In this document: piece after piece, positions 26,749-56,826 of the stretch | How the letters are laid out: each line of letters begins with the position of its first letter | Numbering within the stretch: the first letter of the stretch is position 1 | Assembly: GCF_016859285.1 (NCBI RefSeq) | Contig: NC_053408.1 | Location: 5,029,713-5,093,712, forward strand | DNA: 64,000 nucleotides | From: Xiphias gladius | Taxonomy: Eukaryota > Chordata > Actinopteri > Istiophoriformes > Xiphiidae | Direction of reading: 5' to 3' | Notes under the pieces: generated by a model | Seen by the model: the letters and a program-made list of their open reading frames with translations, nothing else | Told to the model about the DNA's origin: nothing | The model's database searches: none | Translations under genes and position numbers: made by a program

Positions 26749-28378
26749 TCAGGGTTTGGGCACTTGACAGGTCCAACTTGTTCGTTCTGGCTGATAAATA
26801 AAATCTCTCCTGAAAGACGAAAAAACTGAGGTTAAGATCATGTGATTTATCATTAAAACAATTTGAAGCACATTTAAAAAAAAACTTTTAAAATATCCAA
26901 CAGAGGGTTCTGAATTCTTACAAGTTGTACTCTTGTCATTTTTGATTAAAGGAACTGTGTTAAAGCTTACCTAGCAGTTGCACATACTATTACATACTGT
27001 AAATTATACAAACATATACATTTTAATTAATAAAAACATCAGTCAATAACAATTATGGTAAGTTCTTTTGCTATGCTTTTATCATGCTAGTGGAATGGTC
27101 AGATTAACTGTCGTTAACCTTTGTGCCTGCTGTGTGTAACCTGCCACCTCCGAGTTCCCGGCAAGTACAGTGTATAGGACCCGTTTCTTGTTAATCGAAT
27201 GCTGTTCAACCAAGTGACAAACATTTCTGCTCTTTCGGTGCTCTGGGGCATTTCCCTGCTCTGCCCAGTTGCCAGTCCAACCCTGGCTAGTGGTATTTTG
27301 AGTAATGTCTGCTGAAAAAACCTGCAAAAAACTTCAGCGGATGACCAGCCACAGAGGCAGCTGTGTTTGTTTGCTGTACTTACTCCCTCCTTCGTGGTGC
27401 ACCGTTTTCACGACACAGCAGCCCCTCGTCACATGGACAAATCTGGTTTATGCTGAACGCCAGGCCACCATCAGGCACATAGCAGCTCTCACCACGAATC
27501 AGACGTCTCTTGCACACCTGCTCACCGTGGTGTCGGGCGCAACACATGGATGCCCCACAGTCCCTGTCGACTTTACATCTGGCACCTGGATGACGGAAAT
27601 ATTTGTTATTTTAGGTCAGATCATCTTTTATCTTCAAACGGTTACAGACAAACTGTTTCCAGATTTAAAGTTCGAATTCAAGTGAGACTTGTGTTTTAAA
27701 CAGGCCGTAGATAAACTGAGTTTTTAAAGTGTTTATTGGTGCACTCTTACCCTCTTGTCCATTGGGGATGCTGCGATGGCACTTCCCAAACATGCAGCTG
27801 AGGCCACGGACACACTGGGCGTCCCTGCGGCAGTAGTGGCCCTCCCCTCGTAGAGGGACACACAGGCCAAAGTGACGATCACAGGAAAAACCCCGCCCAC
27901 AGGCCCTGTCATGGTCACACACAGCCTGGAAAAAAGAGGGAGATATGGTAAATCTCACTGAAGATGTTAAAACCTGGCAAAAACCAAAGTCCTGCAGTTT
28001 CCTAAAAAATCCTGGACATAGGGCTATATAAAGACTAAACTGTCTTGTGCTTGTGCAAAAGCATAAACAGAACATTTCTCGTGTAAGCTGCGAGAAGTGA
28101 CACTGATTCAGGCCGTAATATTCTCTCTAAACACCAATCTTCTAAGCTTACATCCTCTTTGAAGATTAAATAAAGGTTTGAATTAATTCAAGAGTGATCT
28201 ACATGCACAGTATGCAGTATCTTACCGTGGCTGCTTTGATGACTGGAGTGCTTTCTCTAAGGGCCTTTGCTCCTTCTTTGGGCGGGCTGTGTGGCATGTT
28301 GAGCATCCAGGCCCATATACGAGCTTCGGCCCAGGAGAAGCACAGACAGAGGCAGAGCATCCACAGATTCCCAAACAT
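26749..28378 (-). CDS. Small secreted Dickkopf-like protein with two cysteine-rich domains
   Basis: Four minus-strand exons: 28378-28226, 27925-27751, 27585-27384 and 26809-26749. All have canonical GT-AG borders and compatible phases, giving 196 residues. Residues 1-18 are a clear signal peptide (MFGNLWMLCLCLCFSWAEA). Domain 1 (Cys54-Cys100) has eight cysteines: it lacks the extra Cys of the Dickkopf CxxC motif and one of the CC pair. Domain 2 (Cys113-Cys191) has the full ten-cysteine colipase-like spacing, including CCARHHGEQVCKR and CPCDEGLLC. The end is WTCQVPKP. In classic Dickkopfs domain 2 binds LRP5/6 or Kremen and blocks Wnt signalling; whether this one does is unknown. The domain-2 spacing suggests DKK1/2/4 or DKK3 kinship, but the protein is shorter than any of them and has almost no linker. 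It could be a divergent DKK3-like gene. Start chosen at 28378; no ATG upstream fits. Confidence 0.85.
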
Positions 28379-28596
28379 TTCCACTGACCGCAAAAAATAA
28401 ATCAATAAAAATAAGAGCAGGAGGAACTGAAAATGATTAACTCAAGACACTGTGACTCAGAGAGACAGAAGAAATGAATTACTTGTCTATGTTTCAACAC
28501 CAAAAGAAAATCCAAAAGTTAAAAGTCCCAGTAAATGTGTAGAGTGAACTGAAGGGATCCATGCAGTGACAGTGGCTGCCTCCTCTTCCAGCTTGA

Positions 28597-28604
28597 CTTT
28601 TATA
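28597..28604 (-). promoter_or_regulatory. TATA box of the Dickkopf-like gene
   Basis: TATAAAAG on the minus strand, about 220 bases upstream of the ATG. This implies an unspliced 5' leader of roughly 190 bases and a regulated, probably tissue-specific promoter. Confidence 0.6.
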
Positions 28605-31600
28605 GGTCAGTGGGGCTTGACTTCCCCCCACCAGGCTGTTTGTCCAAGCAACAGGGCAGGAGGAGACAATTAGTTGTTAATGGATTAACTAAATTGCCCA
28701 GGTTACCCCCCGCAGCCAGAAAATAGTGGCAAAATGACCAGTCGTGGAGAGGGGAGAAAGGGACAGAGGGGAGATGGGGCTGGGAGGGGATGGACGGACG
28801 CGATGGGCTGACAACAGCTTCCCACAATAGAGCCGAGACAAGCACCACCTCTGTGTGGTTGTCTCTGCCACACAAACAAATGAGGAGGACAAAAGTGGAC
28901 AAACGCATGACATGTTTGACTGCTCACTGAGTGACAGGTAAAGCCACTGTGGGTCCTGGCCCCCGAACACTGGGCAAACACTCCTGGCCCCGACCTCCAC
29001 TGCCCCGTTGGCCCCTACCCTATCCCACTTCAGACCCCACGCTGAGAGCAATTTGCAGAAGTGCACCCTGCAGACGACCCCATGAGCTCATTAAATGTAA
29101 TTACCATCAGCCATTAGTTCTCAGGGGAAGAAGAGGACTAAGTGGAGGAGAGACAAGTTGCTCTAGGGAAACAAACATTTATTTTTTTGCATATGTTTTC
29201 ATCTTTTTATGGTACCTTTCTATTTACCACCAAGGAATCAGACCACAGAATATCCACAGGAAAAAAGAGTGTAATATGCTTGCTATCCTGAAAACTTCAC
29301 ATTTTCAAATTTCAGATTCTGTCTCCCAATATCTGGTGCTTCCTTGAAGTGAAGGGTTTCATAATATGCCAGTACTGCTTGAAAATAAGCCATAGAAACA
29401 TAAAAAAAAACTTTCTAACCTGGAGTAAAAGTCAAAGTCCAACTTCAACTTTAAAGGTTGAAGACGGTAAGAACGTGTTTTTCTTTCATTCATAATTCAT
29501 TCTTTCATAATGTGTATAACCTTCTTCCTGCCTAAATTTCATCAACCTATCAGCATATCAAACAAATCAGGACAGCTGGTTAGAGTTATAAATCCATGAG
29601 CCTGAAAGCTTATCAGACATCACAACTCAGCACAGACGTTTCTGAAACCATGAGATGGGATTTTAAAGGAATTTAGTCTTGAAATATAGTGTGGGGACTA
29701 TCAATTTACCGTTGCATTACAAAGAAATCTGCCAGGAATGTGCACTAAAACGTATTTGGTTCTCCTACATTCCAGTTTAGGGTTGCTCTTGTTGAAATGA
29801 ATGAAGGGCAGCACACTGGCTAATGTCAGCATGAATAACACCAGCTGTCAGTTTGCCTAACATCTGTATTTCTTTAAACCTTTCGGCTTTGTTTCCCACC
29901 ACTCATCCGAGTTTAACGAGCTGCGTTCCCATTTCCGTCAAAAGAGATGAAAATTAAATTAAATTAATCTTCTAGTAAGATCATTGTCATCAAACATTTC
30001 CAAAACATCTCTCCTCTAACCACAATGGCTCCGTCTGCACGCCACCAGGTTAGGACACCTCCGGAGCCCTCCTAAACATCGGCCAAGACAGCAGTCACTT
30101 CTTCAGTTAAGAAAGTCAATACAATGCGTTTATTCCCAGGCCTAACCGTGGGACCAAATATGTATAACTATGAGAATTTGTGGCCAGTTCAGGCTGATTT
30201 CCCACTCTGAGATTCTTTAATAAATACAAGCCCTGGTCTGGGAGGTGTCAGTGGTCAATGAGTCTGTTTTGGCTTAGTTAGTAGTAAACACAGAGCCTGC
30301 AAATCCTCCTTCTGGCACAAAAGCAGTGTTTATGTTTCAGCTTTTAACCAAACTACGGAACCCGGGAGTGGCTGTAATATGTCAGAAAAATACTTAATTG
30401 TAAATGACATATTAACTAATACAGACATGATATGCTCATGATTGATAGTGTGTTTGATACTGATCTATCGATTTATCTATCTGGAAATGTTAAAGCATGC
30501 CAAATAGACTTTCCTGGGATTTGGTTAAACCTTTTTTGTGTTTTTCAACCTATTAAATTGGGTAAATAAAGCTTTACAACATCCTTGTTTTTCTCATTTC
30601 TAAATAATGCCTTGCAAGATGCAACCCTGACTCCCAGAAATTATGTATCTCTACTAATTTGTTTTGAAAAAACACATTTTTGGAAAAACATAATCGCTGC
30701 CTGGATTTGGTGCACTGTCAAAGTTTTCCCAGCGCCATGTTCCTGTACTGTGCACTAGTTGTAGGATGAAGCTCAGGGTGGATGGTGGGTGTACAAAGCA
30801 CAGGACCTTGACACTGGAGACCAGGATCTGCATCCTGAGTCCCAAATGTCGTTGGGTTTAGATGACAAAAGCACTTTGGTTAAGATTTATTAATAAAATG
30901 ACCACATCCAGCCTCGTGTTCTAACTGTTGACTTTTTCAAGATTTAACCGTGACTTCTGTCATTTACGGTTTGAAAATTTGTAGGATATAAATGTAATAA
31001 ACCCAGGAGACAGGGTTACATCACAGGTGTTGCTAAAAGGAAAACTCTTTTATAACTTTTCCCTTGAGCCTGTTTTATAACTACACAATAAAACACACAT
31101 TTTAGTAAGGCTTTTCTGTCTGTTCTAGCTATTCTACCTGTTTCTATCATTACTACATGAAACTGGGCATCTAGTGCCCGCATTAATTTGTCTCCTATGG
31201 CCCCTGCTGGGCCATGTAAGCTTTACACAACGTCTCGTTAAGGTGGGATCACAAGCCTCCAGGCCACCAGTAGAACTGGTACCTTACACAGCTGTCCTCA
31301 TCACTTCATGATGACCACACTGACGTTGCTGTAAAACTGTACAAACCAGCAGAACTGTACTATGCGTAGTCACAACTTCTGTGTCGACTCAAACTGTCTG
31401 AATAGCTTTACCTGACATTAGCATTCACTGTTTCATTATCATTCTGTATTTTCACACAGACTGAGATGCCTGGATAATTGTTAGTAATTTACATATTCTC
31501 GGTGGCAGACAGCACAGATCGGTTACGTAGATATCGCAGGGTCTGCACCTATCTCAGCTCCGGGTAGTTAAGTCCTTATCATAGCAGGCTAACACAGACT

Positions 31601-33799
31601 AATGACATAATTGGCAGTCAATTAGTAGGAACAATGGCAGCAACCGGATCAATTTGCAATATGTAAATTAGTATTGCATTGTAAGTATGCAACTGAGCAT
31701 ATGAGCAGTTTAATTATTCTGATTCATGTATATTGAGGATTTAGTGGTACTATAGGGGATATATCAACCCTCTAAAATACACCATCCGTCCTGTGGGCTG
31801 ATTGGTACTTTAGGTGTGTTTTGGTCTGTAGAGGACTCAATCTTACACAACCTTGACAAATTATGCACTGTTTGAAAGCTCCAAGGTTACTGGGCCTATC
31901 TGTACAAGGCATTTTAGGATCCCCACATCACTGCAATAATTGTTGACGCATAAGTGTTTCAGACTCGTGGCTGTGTTCAATACACAAAAGTTACAACTTC
32001 AGGCCTTATATATATATATACTCAATCTGACTTTTTGGTTGTAAAATTTAAAAAGTTACCTTTCAAAGGAAACCAGGGTTATGACTGTAGTCAAAAAGGT
32101 TGAAGAACAGCAAACCTTTTATTTTGGGTACCTTCATTTTGGGCTTTTGCACTAAAATAGGGGTGTCTGGTAAAGGGTTAATGAAAGAATGGAGAAACAT
32201 TGGGATTAAAAAAAAGGGTGAAAGTGCATTTATGTCAAATTTATCTTGTCTGAGTCACAAAGATGTATGAGTTTCAGTGTTTGCAGACTCATCAGTCAGA
32301 TTTAACATATTTGGCAACAAAGCCTATGTTTTAAAACTCATCAACCAACCACTTTAAGCCAGTCACAAACAAATGATCTTCCCTTCCTAATGAGGCATTT
32401 TGGATTTTTTTCTGAGATTCACTGTTTTTTTTGCCACATTAAACTACAACAACTCAGACTTCGACCCCCACTCCCTTCCCTTATCATGTTCCGTCCTAAC
32501 ATGTATTCTTGTTCTATATCCGTACTTACAGCAAGATATCCCTCCTTATATTTACCCAATGCCAACAACAGATAACTGGCTCCAAACAGTCCTTAACATG
32601 CTATCCCAGTGTTAATGACTCTGCTAATGACGCTCATAATGAATGTGCTCGCTGTCACAATCAACACTGCTGTGGGTCTTACAATTAGGGACTAACAAAA
32701 ACAATGGGCAGGGAGATGTTTGGTCATTGTAATGGACCTTGACCCCCTGCAGGGAGCCCTGAATGGTGGAGGCCATACCTCCACTTGTTCAGCGGAGGTA
32801 TGGACAGAAGAATGGTATCAGAGTGAATGTGTATTCAGGGCATTGGAGAACAATGAGCTAAGTGTATTGTTTCTACGGGAGTCAGTGTAGGTTTAGTATG
32901 ACTCTGCTTTAAAAACCAAAGTCTACAGTTATGTTCTTTTCTACAGATAGAAGAAACCAGGTTCTCCAGGTAATGAATAATTATAGATAGGTAAGTAGAG
33001 CTGTATTAATTGGGCTATCATTCATTGTGAGGTTTGGTTTGTCAGAGGTGATTTTGTGATGTTCAGTGGTGGTGAGAGAGGTAGAATAAATAGATTTACA
33101 ATGTATGGGGAGATACAGAGACACTCAGCTGTATTCACTTATTAATGCTTACGTTATAAACAAAAAAAAAGTCAGAAATAAAGGACTAAACATAATCTAT
33201 GAATAAACACCTGACAAATAATTATATCATTTTTAACCTCACCTCAAAGCTGCACTAATCGATATTTTTATATTGACAAGGGGTCAAATGACTATACGAC
33301 TAACCCACAGATAATTATCATCCAACTCTATGGCCTATGGAACTTTTTAGTCTCTTATATCACACTTTTTTGTAAAGCTCTAATAAAACCACTGTACACT
33401 ACCTGCTCAACAATGAACAGCAGACAGAAAAAGTCTGTTTGGAGAGACATACAGTATATTCTTCACAGGAGTTTTTAGAGACCACACCAGAGCTAAACGG
33501 AGAGTGACTATTCGACTTACATTCACCAGGTGGCCAGACACACAACTTCCAAAGAATGCTAACATTGCTTCATGTTTGCTGGTTTAAAACACTGGCAACT
33601 GTTTGTTAACACGTTCATATGCAAGATGGAGATATGTCAATGTTGTGTTTACAGCTTTTTCCACCACTCCCAGTTTTATTCATTCATTTTTTTCAAGATT
33701 TTTTCTTTTTTTTTTTCTTTTTTTTGGGCAAAATAAATAAATGAATAAATAAAACAATCTTGACGCTTCAAATATTAAAACAAAACTAAGAGACTAGGT

Positions 33800-34085
33800 T
33801 TAAAGTGGAGGTCCTCAACATTTGCTAATTAGCACTAAACACTGTATCGAGCGGTCGAGGCTGAGGGGAATGTCGTAAGTTTTGTAGGTCATAATAAATT
33901 GGTCATAAGCCTTATTGGATAAAGTGAAATTCTCACCCAATAATGGCGTTGGATGAAAAAACGGTTGTTTGGATAAGCCATTACAAGTCATCTTGAGGAG
34001 AACATGAATGGGTATATAAATTTCATGGCAACCCATCCAGTAGTTGTTGAGATATTTCCAAACTTCATACTTCCAAACTTCAAAC
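33800..34085. repeat. Dispersed repeat, second copy of the 13200-13645 family
   Basis: Shares CATTTGCTAATTAGCACTAA and TTTCATGGCAACCCATCCAG followed by TTGTTGAGATATTTCC with the element in gucy2g intron 14. Confidence 0.6.
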
Positions 34086-34132
34086 TTCATATGTGCATGT
34101 ATAGTTATTTACCAAAAAGAAAAAAAAGAGAT

Positions 34133-34154
34133 AGAGAGAGAGAGAGAGAGAGAG
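34133..34154. repeat. (AG)n microsatellite
   Basis: An uninterrupted AG run of about eleven units. Confidence 0.9.
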
Positions 34155-37100
34155 GATTGCTGCAACTAGTAACAAAATTTACACAAATGGCCAATATGAG
34201 AGCTGCAGAGTGTTTTCACCAACATACTGCCTTGTGTCTGGCTGCAGCCCTGGAGCGCACCTGGCAATGTGAATGTCAATGTGTAAGCACACAGTGTTCT
34301 AACATTTATGCACTCCCGGCCGTAAATCTAAGTTGAAGTCACATTTTTTAAACGAGGTGCTATAAATGCCCGAGCCTGGTCTCAGTATTATTGGGCAGAA
34401 ATTGCACGTCTTCCACAAACAGGGCTGAGGTTTTAGATCACTGCTCATGAAAAGAAGTGAGGGGTGAAATCAAGCCCGTAAATGTTAATAGAAAGAAAGC
34501 ATTGCCATTACAAGCTGAACACTGTAATAATTCAAAAATCTGATTGTTCTTATATTGTACTTCAAAGTATTGTAAAGCTTATTTCTAATCGATAAATGGA
34601 GTGGAGATATAAACATGTGCCATGTACTGTAAATGAGTTAATAGTCTAATGACGACAATCTAACAAAGAACAATCATACAAAAACAAGACTAGGTCAAAA
34701 CCTTGTATGTGGTTGGACGTCCCTTTATCTGTTTGCTTCTCTCCTAGTCTCTGTGCTCACATATACAGTGATTTAATGCAGCCAATAAAGTTGATCTGAC
34801 TTAACGTGTTTTTCTTTTTCTGTTATCAGACGATGTAACAGTATGAAACGGTGACTGACAGCAGCCCATTAAGACTACACGTTAACCAGCTGTCACTTCC
34901 AAGCCGTTTCCAAGCTGCTAAAATCCTGATTTTAAATAGACCTTTTTAAATGTCTATTCATATAATGGTCAACGATTATTACTGCTTCAATGGAGTGTCA
35001 ACAACTTGTCTATGAATATATATAAGCAAATTTCCCCAAAAGTCAAGCTATTCCTTTACAACAGTTAAAATAACCAGAATTTTCCGGGACACACATTTCA
35101 CCTGAATCATACGTCTCCTTAAAATCCCATCATGGCAATCGTATAAATCAAGACTTCTCTGGGTTATTTCTTCATCACAGTTATTGCAACAGTGAACACA
35201 GCTGACCTCCCTTCACCCATTTTTCTGGAATGATGCAGTAATGTCCGCTCTACTTATGAATTGTGTATTGTCTCAAAAGTGAGTAATTTTATTGTCGGTG
35301 AGAAAGATACAAACTAATAATGAAGTTAATAACAGTATCTTTATTGTCAGGCTCTTTGTAAATTAGTCATTGCTGCTTTAGAGATTTAGAGGCTTTTTCT
35401 TTTAAAAAATGTGGTAAAACTCTATGCGGCCTTTTAACGCAAAAAACACTAAAAAAAAAAAAAGTAAATGTACGATTATAACAAAATACTCACAAGGAAA
35501 CCTTTACATGTAATGGCTTGTCGGTTTCCAATAATTGTAATAAGCCTGCCTCACTGACTCATAACCATCTCCACATTTAGACACATTGGCAGTAGTCCTT
35601 TAAAGACACATTTCTGACAAGGACTTAGTGTGCTAAAATTAATGATAATAAAATTTGGTCATTGTTTTTCGTCCACAGACAAAACTAGAAAATGCGTTGA
35701 GTAGAGCGCAGACCTCCGCCAAGGCCAATGTCAAAGAACATACACCAGACGTCAGAGGAAGAAACTCATCTTTAAAACTAACCTCAAATAAACCGAACCA
35801 GTGTTTTGTTTTGGTCTCAGATGTTTGAACTACATTTCTGGTAAGGTATAAATGATGTTCTTTACAACCTCTTTCCATTTGGAATAAGAGTGTGACTGCC
35901 TCTATAATGGGAAACATCCCCGTGTCTTCCTTGTGCCAGGTTAAAAAAAAACAGAAAAAGAAAGAAGCGGGCAAAATGAGAACGTTAAGGAAGGGTCACC
36001 GGTGGCCAAAAGTAAAAAAAAAAAAAAAAATCAGGGCACTTCCAATTATTATTATTATTTTAAATTACAAAAAAATATCCCGTAAGGAAACTGACTTTTG
36101 AATTATACAAGATCAGAGCAGAAAACATACTTTTTGGGATGACAAGAGGGACTTTTTCCTCCTCACCTGCTTTCATGCCTTCTCATTTTTAGACCTGTAT
36201 GTTTGTTATTTAGCTGTTTGGCAGTCCAACTTCAAGAGAATTAATATTCCCCCTCTTTAATACAATTCAAGCATATGTTTTCCAGCCTGAAATACATCCC
36301 AGTGGCACTGATCAATCAACAATGGCAGCTTGGTTAATGGGCTTTGTGTGGCTTCTATTGTTTCCCAAAACCTCTTTTCCAGGGGCCTGTTCTATCTACA
36401 GACGGGTGACGAATATCTGGTGGGAAAAAAAACAAAAATGAATTTTCTGAGTAAGGTATTGGTTTTGCCTTTCATTAGTCGCCCATCTCTGTGTCTAAAT
36501 GACAGTAAGATGTCATTCAGAAATATGGGCAGATGGTAGTCTAGTCTTTATACTGTTTATATGAGGGAAACGTATTTTTTTAAAGAGTTTTAAATCACTG
36601 TAAAGTGCAAATTACACTTTCCAAATCCGCATAACAATGAGGGTCCACACAATGTAAATTTAGGCTTCTGCCCACAATCACAAGGGATCGCTCTGATGTC
36701 TTGTGGATTTATGCACGGAGGCTGTACTCCGTGGGAACACATCTGCCTATGCAGACACCCGGTGTAGTACAAACAGAATTGCTACAGGGCCTTGAAACTG
36801 GCCCAGATGAATCTGAATGTCAGACTCTGTTACTCACACACATGCTAATACAACCTCCTGGTTATAAAGAACTAATTTGAAGATTTCACATATAATTAGC
36901 ATAATGCATAAAATGTTTTTTTTTATTACCTTGCCTATTACCTCTAAGTTCTTCCAAGAGTACAGACAACAAAAATAATGTTTTGATTTTGTCACAATGC
37001 CAATAGCGCCCCAAGGTCCAAAAACATCCTGTCAGCTCACAGTCAATTTTATTATATAACATTAACACAAGCTCAGATTAGACTGCTCCTGAATCTACAT

Positions 37101-38199
37101 GTTTAGTCTGCATCTGAACAAATTCCCACTCAAACAACTCAGTCAGCTGAATATTACTCTCACATCTATGTTGTTACCATGATGCCAAAACCCATCCAGA
37201 GTTTTTGCCTAATAGTGGTAGAGTGGAGCACCTCAGGAGAAAGAAAGAATCCAAGACGCATGTGGGAAAACAATACCTACAAAGACACAGAGAAAACTCA
37301 AAAAAAGTCAATAAACAAAAATAAAGACAACATCCACTCTTTATGTAACACCGGGTAGTATTACCATACAAATCCGTCTGGCATCTTTTTGGCCTGTTTT
37401 ATGTGTGTACATGTATTTTTGTTTTTGTATTTTGTGTGTAATCGGATTCTGAGTTAATATAAGTCTGAACCGCAGATTTTCTCAGCACAGAGGCCGTGAG
37501 CACGCATTTTATCATCAACAACAAATGTGCAAGAATGTGACAAGGTCCGATTCTTCTCTGCAAAACACCACACAGTGTCCGCCCTCCTGTCTCCTACCTG
37601 TCCACAGGCATACAGGATTAACTCCTAGAGGGAATATCAAGGCATGGGAAATAACATCAGATTTCCTCACAACCCATTCATAGTTGCTTGGGGTTTGGTA
37701 TTTCATCATCCCATCCCACTGGGAGATTCATAATCAAGAGCATAGCAGCAGTAAGCTGCAAACATTAAAGGATAAGGCTGGTGGTATTCTGTATTTTTCT
37801 CATTGTCAACAAATCCCATGAAAAGACCGAAACCAACATTTTTGTTTCCATAACATGATATATCTTATGCCTCTGTGCCATAGAGCTCTATTTTTGTCCA
37901 AAAACGATTAGTGGGTGACATGTTCCTTCATTACAATGAACATGAGACTGTAGTGGATTTTTAATCTGCAGTTGAAAATACTCCCCAACAAATGCACTAT
38001 TTACTGCTGTCTGAGTAACATTTGCTAGAAACTACAGTGCTCTGTTGTTTTTAAAAATTACTGAGCTTTTTTTAAAAATGAAACTATATGACTGTGACCC
38101 ATTTTTAGGAAGATTTACATCTTCAGAAGGAACAAATGGACTTGGAGCTCTGTGCCACAAAAAGAGCGGAACAGTTGGAAACTACTAAGAGACCAAATA

Positions 38200-38510
38200 A
38201 CTAATTGTTGGTTTCATTCTTTTAAAATAACACCAGTCTATAAAATGCTAGAAAATAGTGAAAAAAAAAAAAAAATGCCCATCACAGTTTCCCAGAGTCC
38301 ATGGTGAATTCTTTAAATGTCTTGTTTTGTCCAACCAATAGTCCAAAACCCAATGATATTCAGTTTACTATCATACAAGGCTGACAAAAAACCAAATCTT
38401 GACATTTAAGAAGCAGTATCCAGTGAATTTGGTGTGTTTATGCTTAAAAAAAAAGACTTTTCTGTCTATCGACCAGTCGATTAATCAGCTAATCGTTTCA
38501 TCACTAATTC
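38200..38510. mobile_element. Degraded MITE-like copy, 'GCTGCAACTAAT' family
   Basis: Contains GTCTTGTTTTGTCCAACCAA, GATATTCAGTTTACTATCAT, ACATTTAAGAAGCAGTATCC and GTCGATTAATCAGCTAATCG, in the same order as other copies. The termini are poorly preserved. Confidence 0.6.
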
Positions 38511-39354
38511 TAAACATACAAATACTGGTATCTGGATCTTTCCTTTACTGAACAAATCTTCTCAAATGGGACGGACAGAAATTCTTCACTATGGGAAACT
38601 ATTTTTTAGCAAAACTGTATTCATATGTTAAAGGAAACAAACAAAAAACGTACAAATATCATTAATGCATGTAATATTTCTTCAAACATACCCAAGTGGA
38701 AGCTCTCCTCTAAATGTCAAACATTTAAGAATCACATTTGTTTTGGTTCAACATGCTTCCACATGGGGGAGACATGCTCCTGCCAATTCCAACCCCAATT
38801 GTTTTGTTTGAGAGGAGAGAGAAAATTGAGGAGTACATAAATATTTCTTCTTTGGGGAAGTCTTACAAAAATCCAGAGCTCTCTTAGAGAGAGAAAGAGA
38901 AACAAACACAAGGAAATAGACAGCAACAGATAGAAAGACAGACAGACAGAAGGGGGAGTGAGGAGTTATTTCAAAGAAGAGAATAATGAAATTGGAGAAA
39001 AGGAAGAGCAAAGAGAAAACACAAACCCTCAGTCTGTAACACTTCAGCTGCTGTCAACTCTTTGCCTACCATGGACCCGTCGTCCTAGAAGTTACTCTGA
39101 GCGCCAAACAAGGACATAAAGCTGAAAAGAGCGACGGACAGAGGAGGGAGAAAAGCAATAAACCTTAGCTGAGGTGAAGAAAAAGCAGTTGTGTGGGAGA
39201 GCAGAGGCGCAGAGAGAGCCACAGAAGGCGGAGGAGTGAGGAGCCCCGTTCATCCAGCAAAGTGAGAGGGGAAACAGGGGGAAATAAGAAGAAAAAGAAG
39301 AAGAAGAGAGGAGTGATAAAGAGTTGGGGAAGGAAGGAGAAGAGTCAGCTGGAC

Positions 39355-56027
<16,673 letters not shown>

Positions 56028-56657
56028 GGGTCCTGGACTTGCAGGACTCAGGCAGAAGAAGAAAGAACACCATCTTGAAGGCTGTAACGGTACTACAAGA
56101 GGATGAATCTGAACGATCAAGCAGACCCTCGACACAGGATGTCCCTACTCCAACCTTGGTGGCTGGACAGTGTTTACTGTAACTGCTCTCGTAGCTCTTG
56201 CCAGCTTTTTCTCTGTATCTTGCTCTTTCCCATCACACACAGGAGATCAGCCATATTATCCAAGGGTTGGAGGGTCTGAGAGGAAGCTGTACAGAAACTG
56301 TACAGAAATGATGAGATGCAAATGTGTAACGGTACAAAACCCATCAATCCAAGCGGATGTCAGGGAATGAATCGAACTAGCCTTCATACTGCAAACCAAT
56401 GTACAGCTCAATTTAACTATGTGTTTTTGTTTTTATCCAATCTATGGAGTAATTTTTGTTTCATGAAACTTCTACGCGAGCAATGACTGGTTCATAAAAT
56501 GTTATATCTCTTTGGACTACAACAGATATTTAGCTATATAACTGATAGTGATTACAATGATCATCTCAAACGTCTCTGGAGAAATATTGTTTGGATGAAT
56601 TTTAGACACATCAAGTTATGATAGTTTTCTTTGAACATTTCTGTTTAAATGTCTTCT

Positions 56658-56663
56658 AATAAA
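56658..56663 (+). promoter_or_regulatory. plxdc1: Candidate plxdc1 polyadenylation signal
   Basis: AATAAA about 630 bases after the stop codon, the first clear hexamer downstream. Confidence 0.6.
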
Positions 56664-56826
56664 AACTGGTGGTGAGTGTTGATATTAATCTCATGCTTGG
56701 TGAGGAGTTGAAAACAAATGGAACAGATCATCTTGGCATATATTTAGACCAGACGAATTTATAAAGTCTGAACAGGTGTGTATGATGAGTACCTCAGACC
56801 GTCACCATGCTTTCTCTTCACATAGA

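Larger units (their letters stand above)
28605..39354. other. Gene-poor stretch of about 10.7 kb before plxdc1
   Basis: No exon was recognised on either strand. It holds dispersed repeats (about 33800-34085, 35690-35740, 38200-38510), a TA-rich microsatellite at 32007-32021 and an (AG)n run at 34133-34154. Segments such as 29080-29130 and 31500-31700 have non-repetitive, homeodomain-site-rich sequence and might be regulatory. The last 450 bases (38880-39354) are purine-rich and probably include the plxdc1 5' leader. The change from human-10q25-like to 17q12-like gene content falls here. Confidence 0.5.

Noticed and set aside
28379-28405. Nine-codon upstream extension of the Dickkopf-like protein
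   Set aside because: It would begin at TTG, not ATG; the ATG at 28378 is followed directly by a signal peptide.
39193-39354. Upstream in-frame extension of the plxdc1 start
   Set aside because: It is highly basic and purine-rich (runs of Lys, Glu, Arg) and would bury the signal peptide. The ATG at 39355 opens onto a normal signal sequence.
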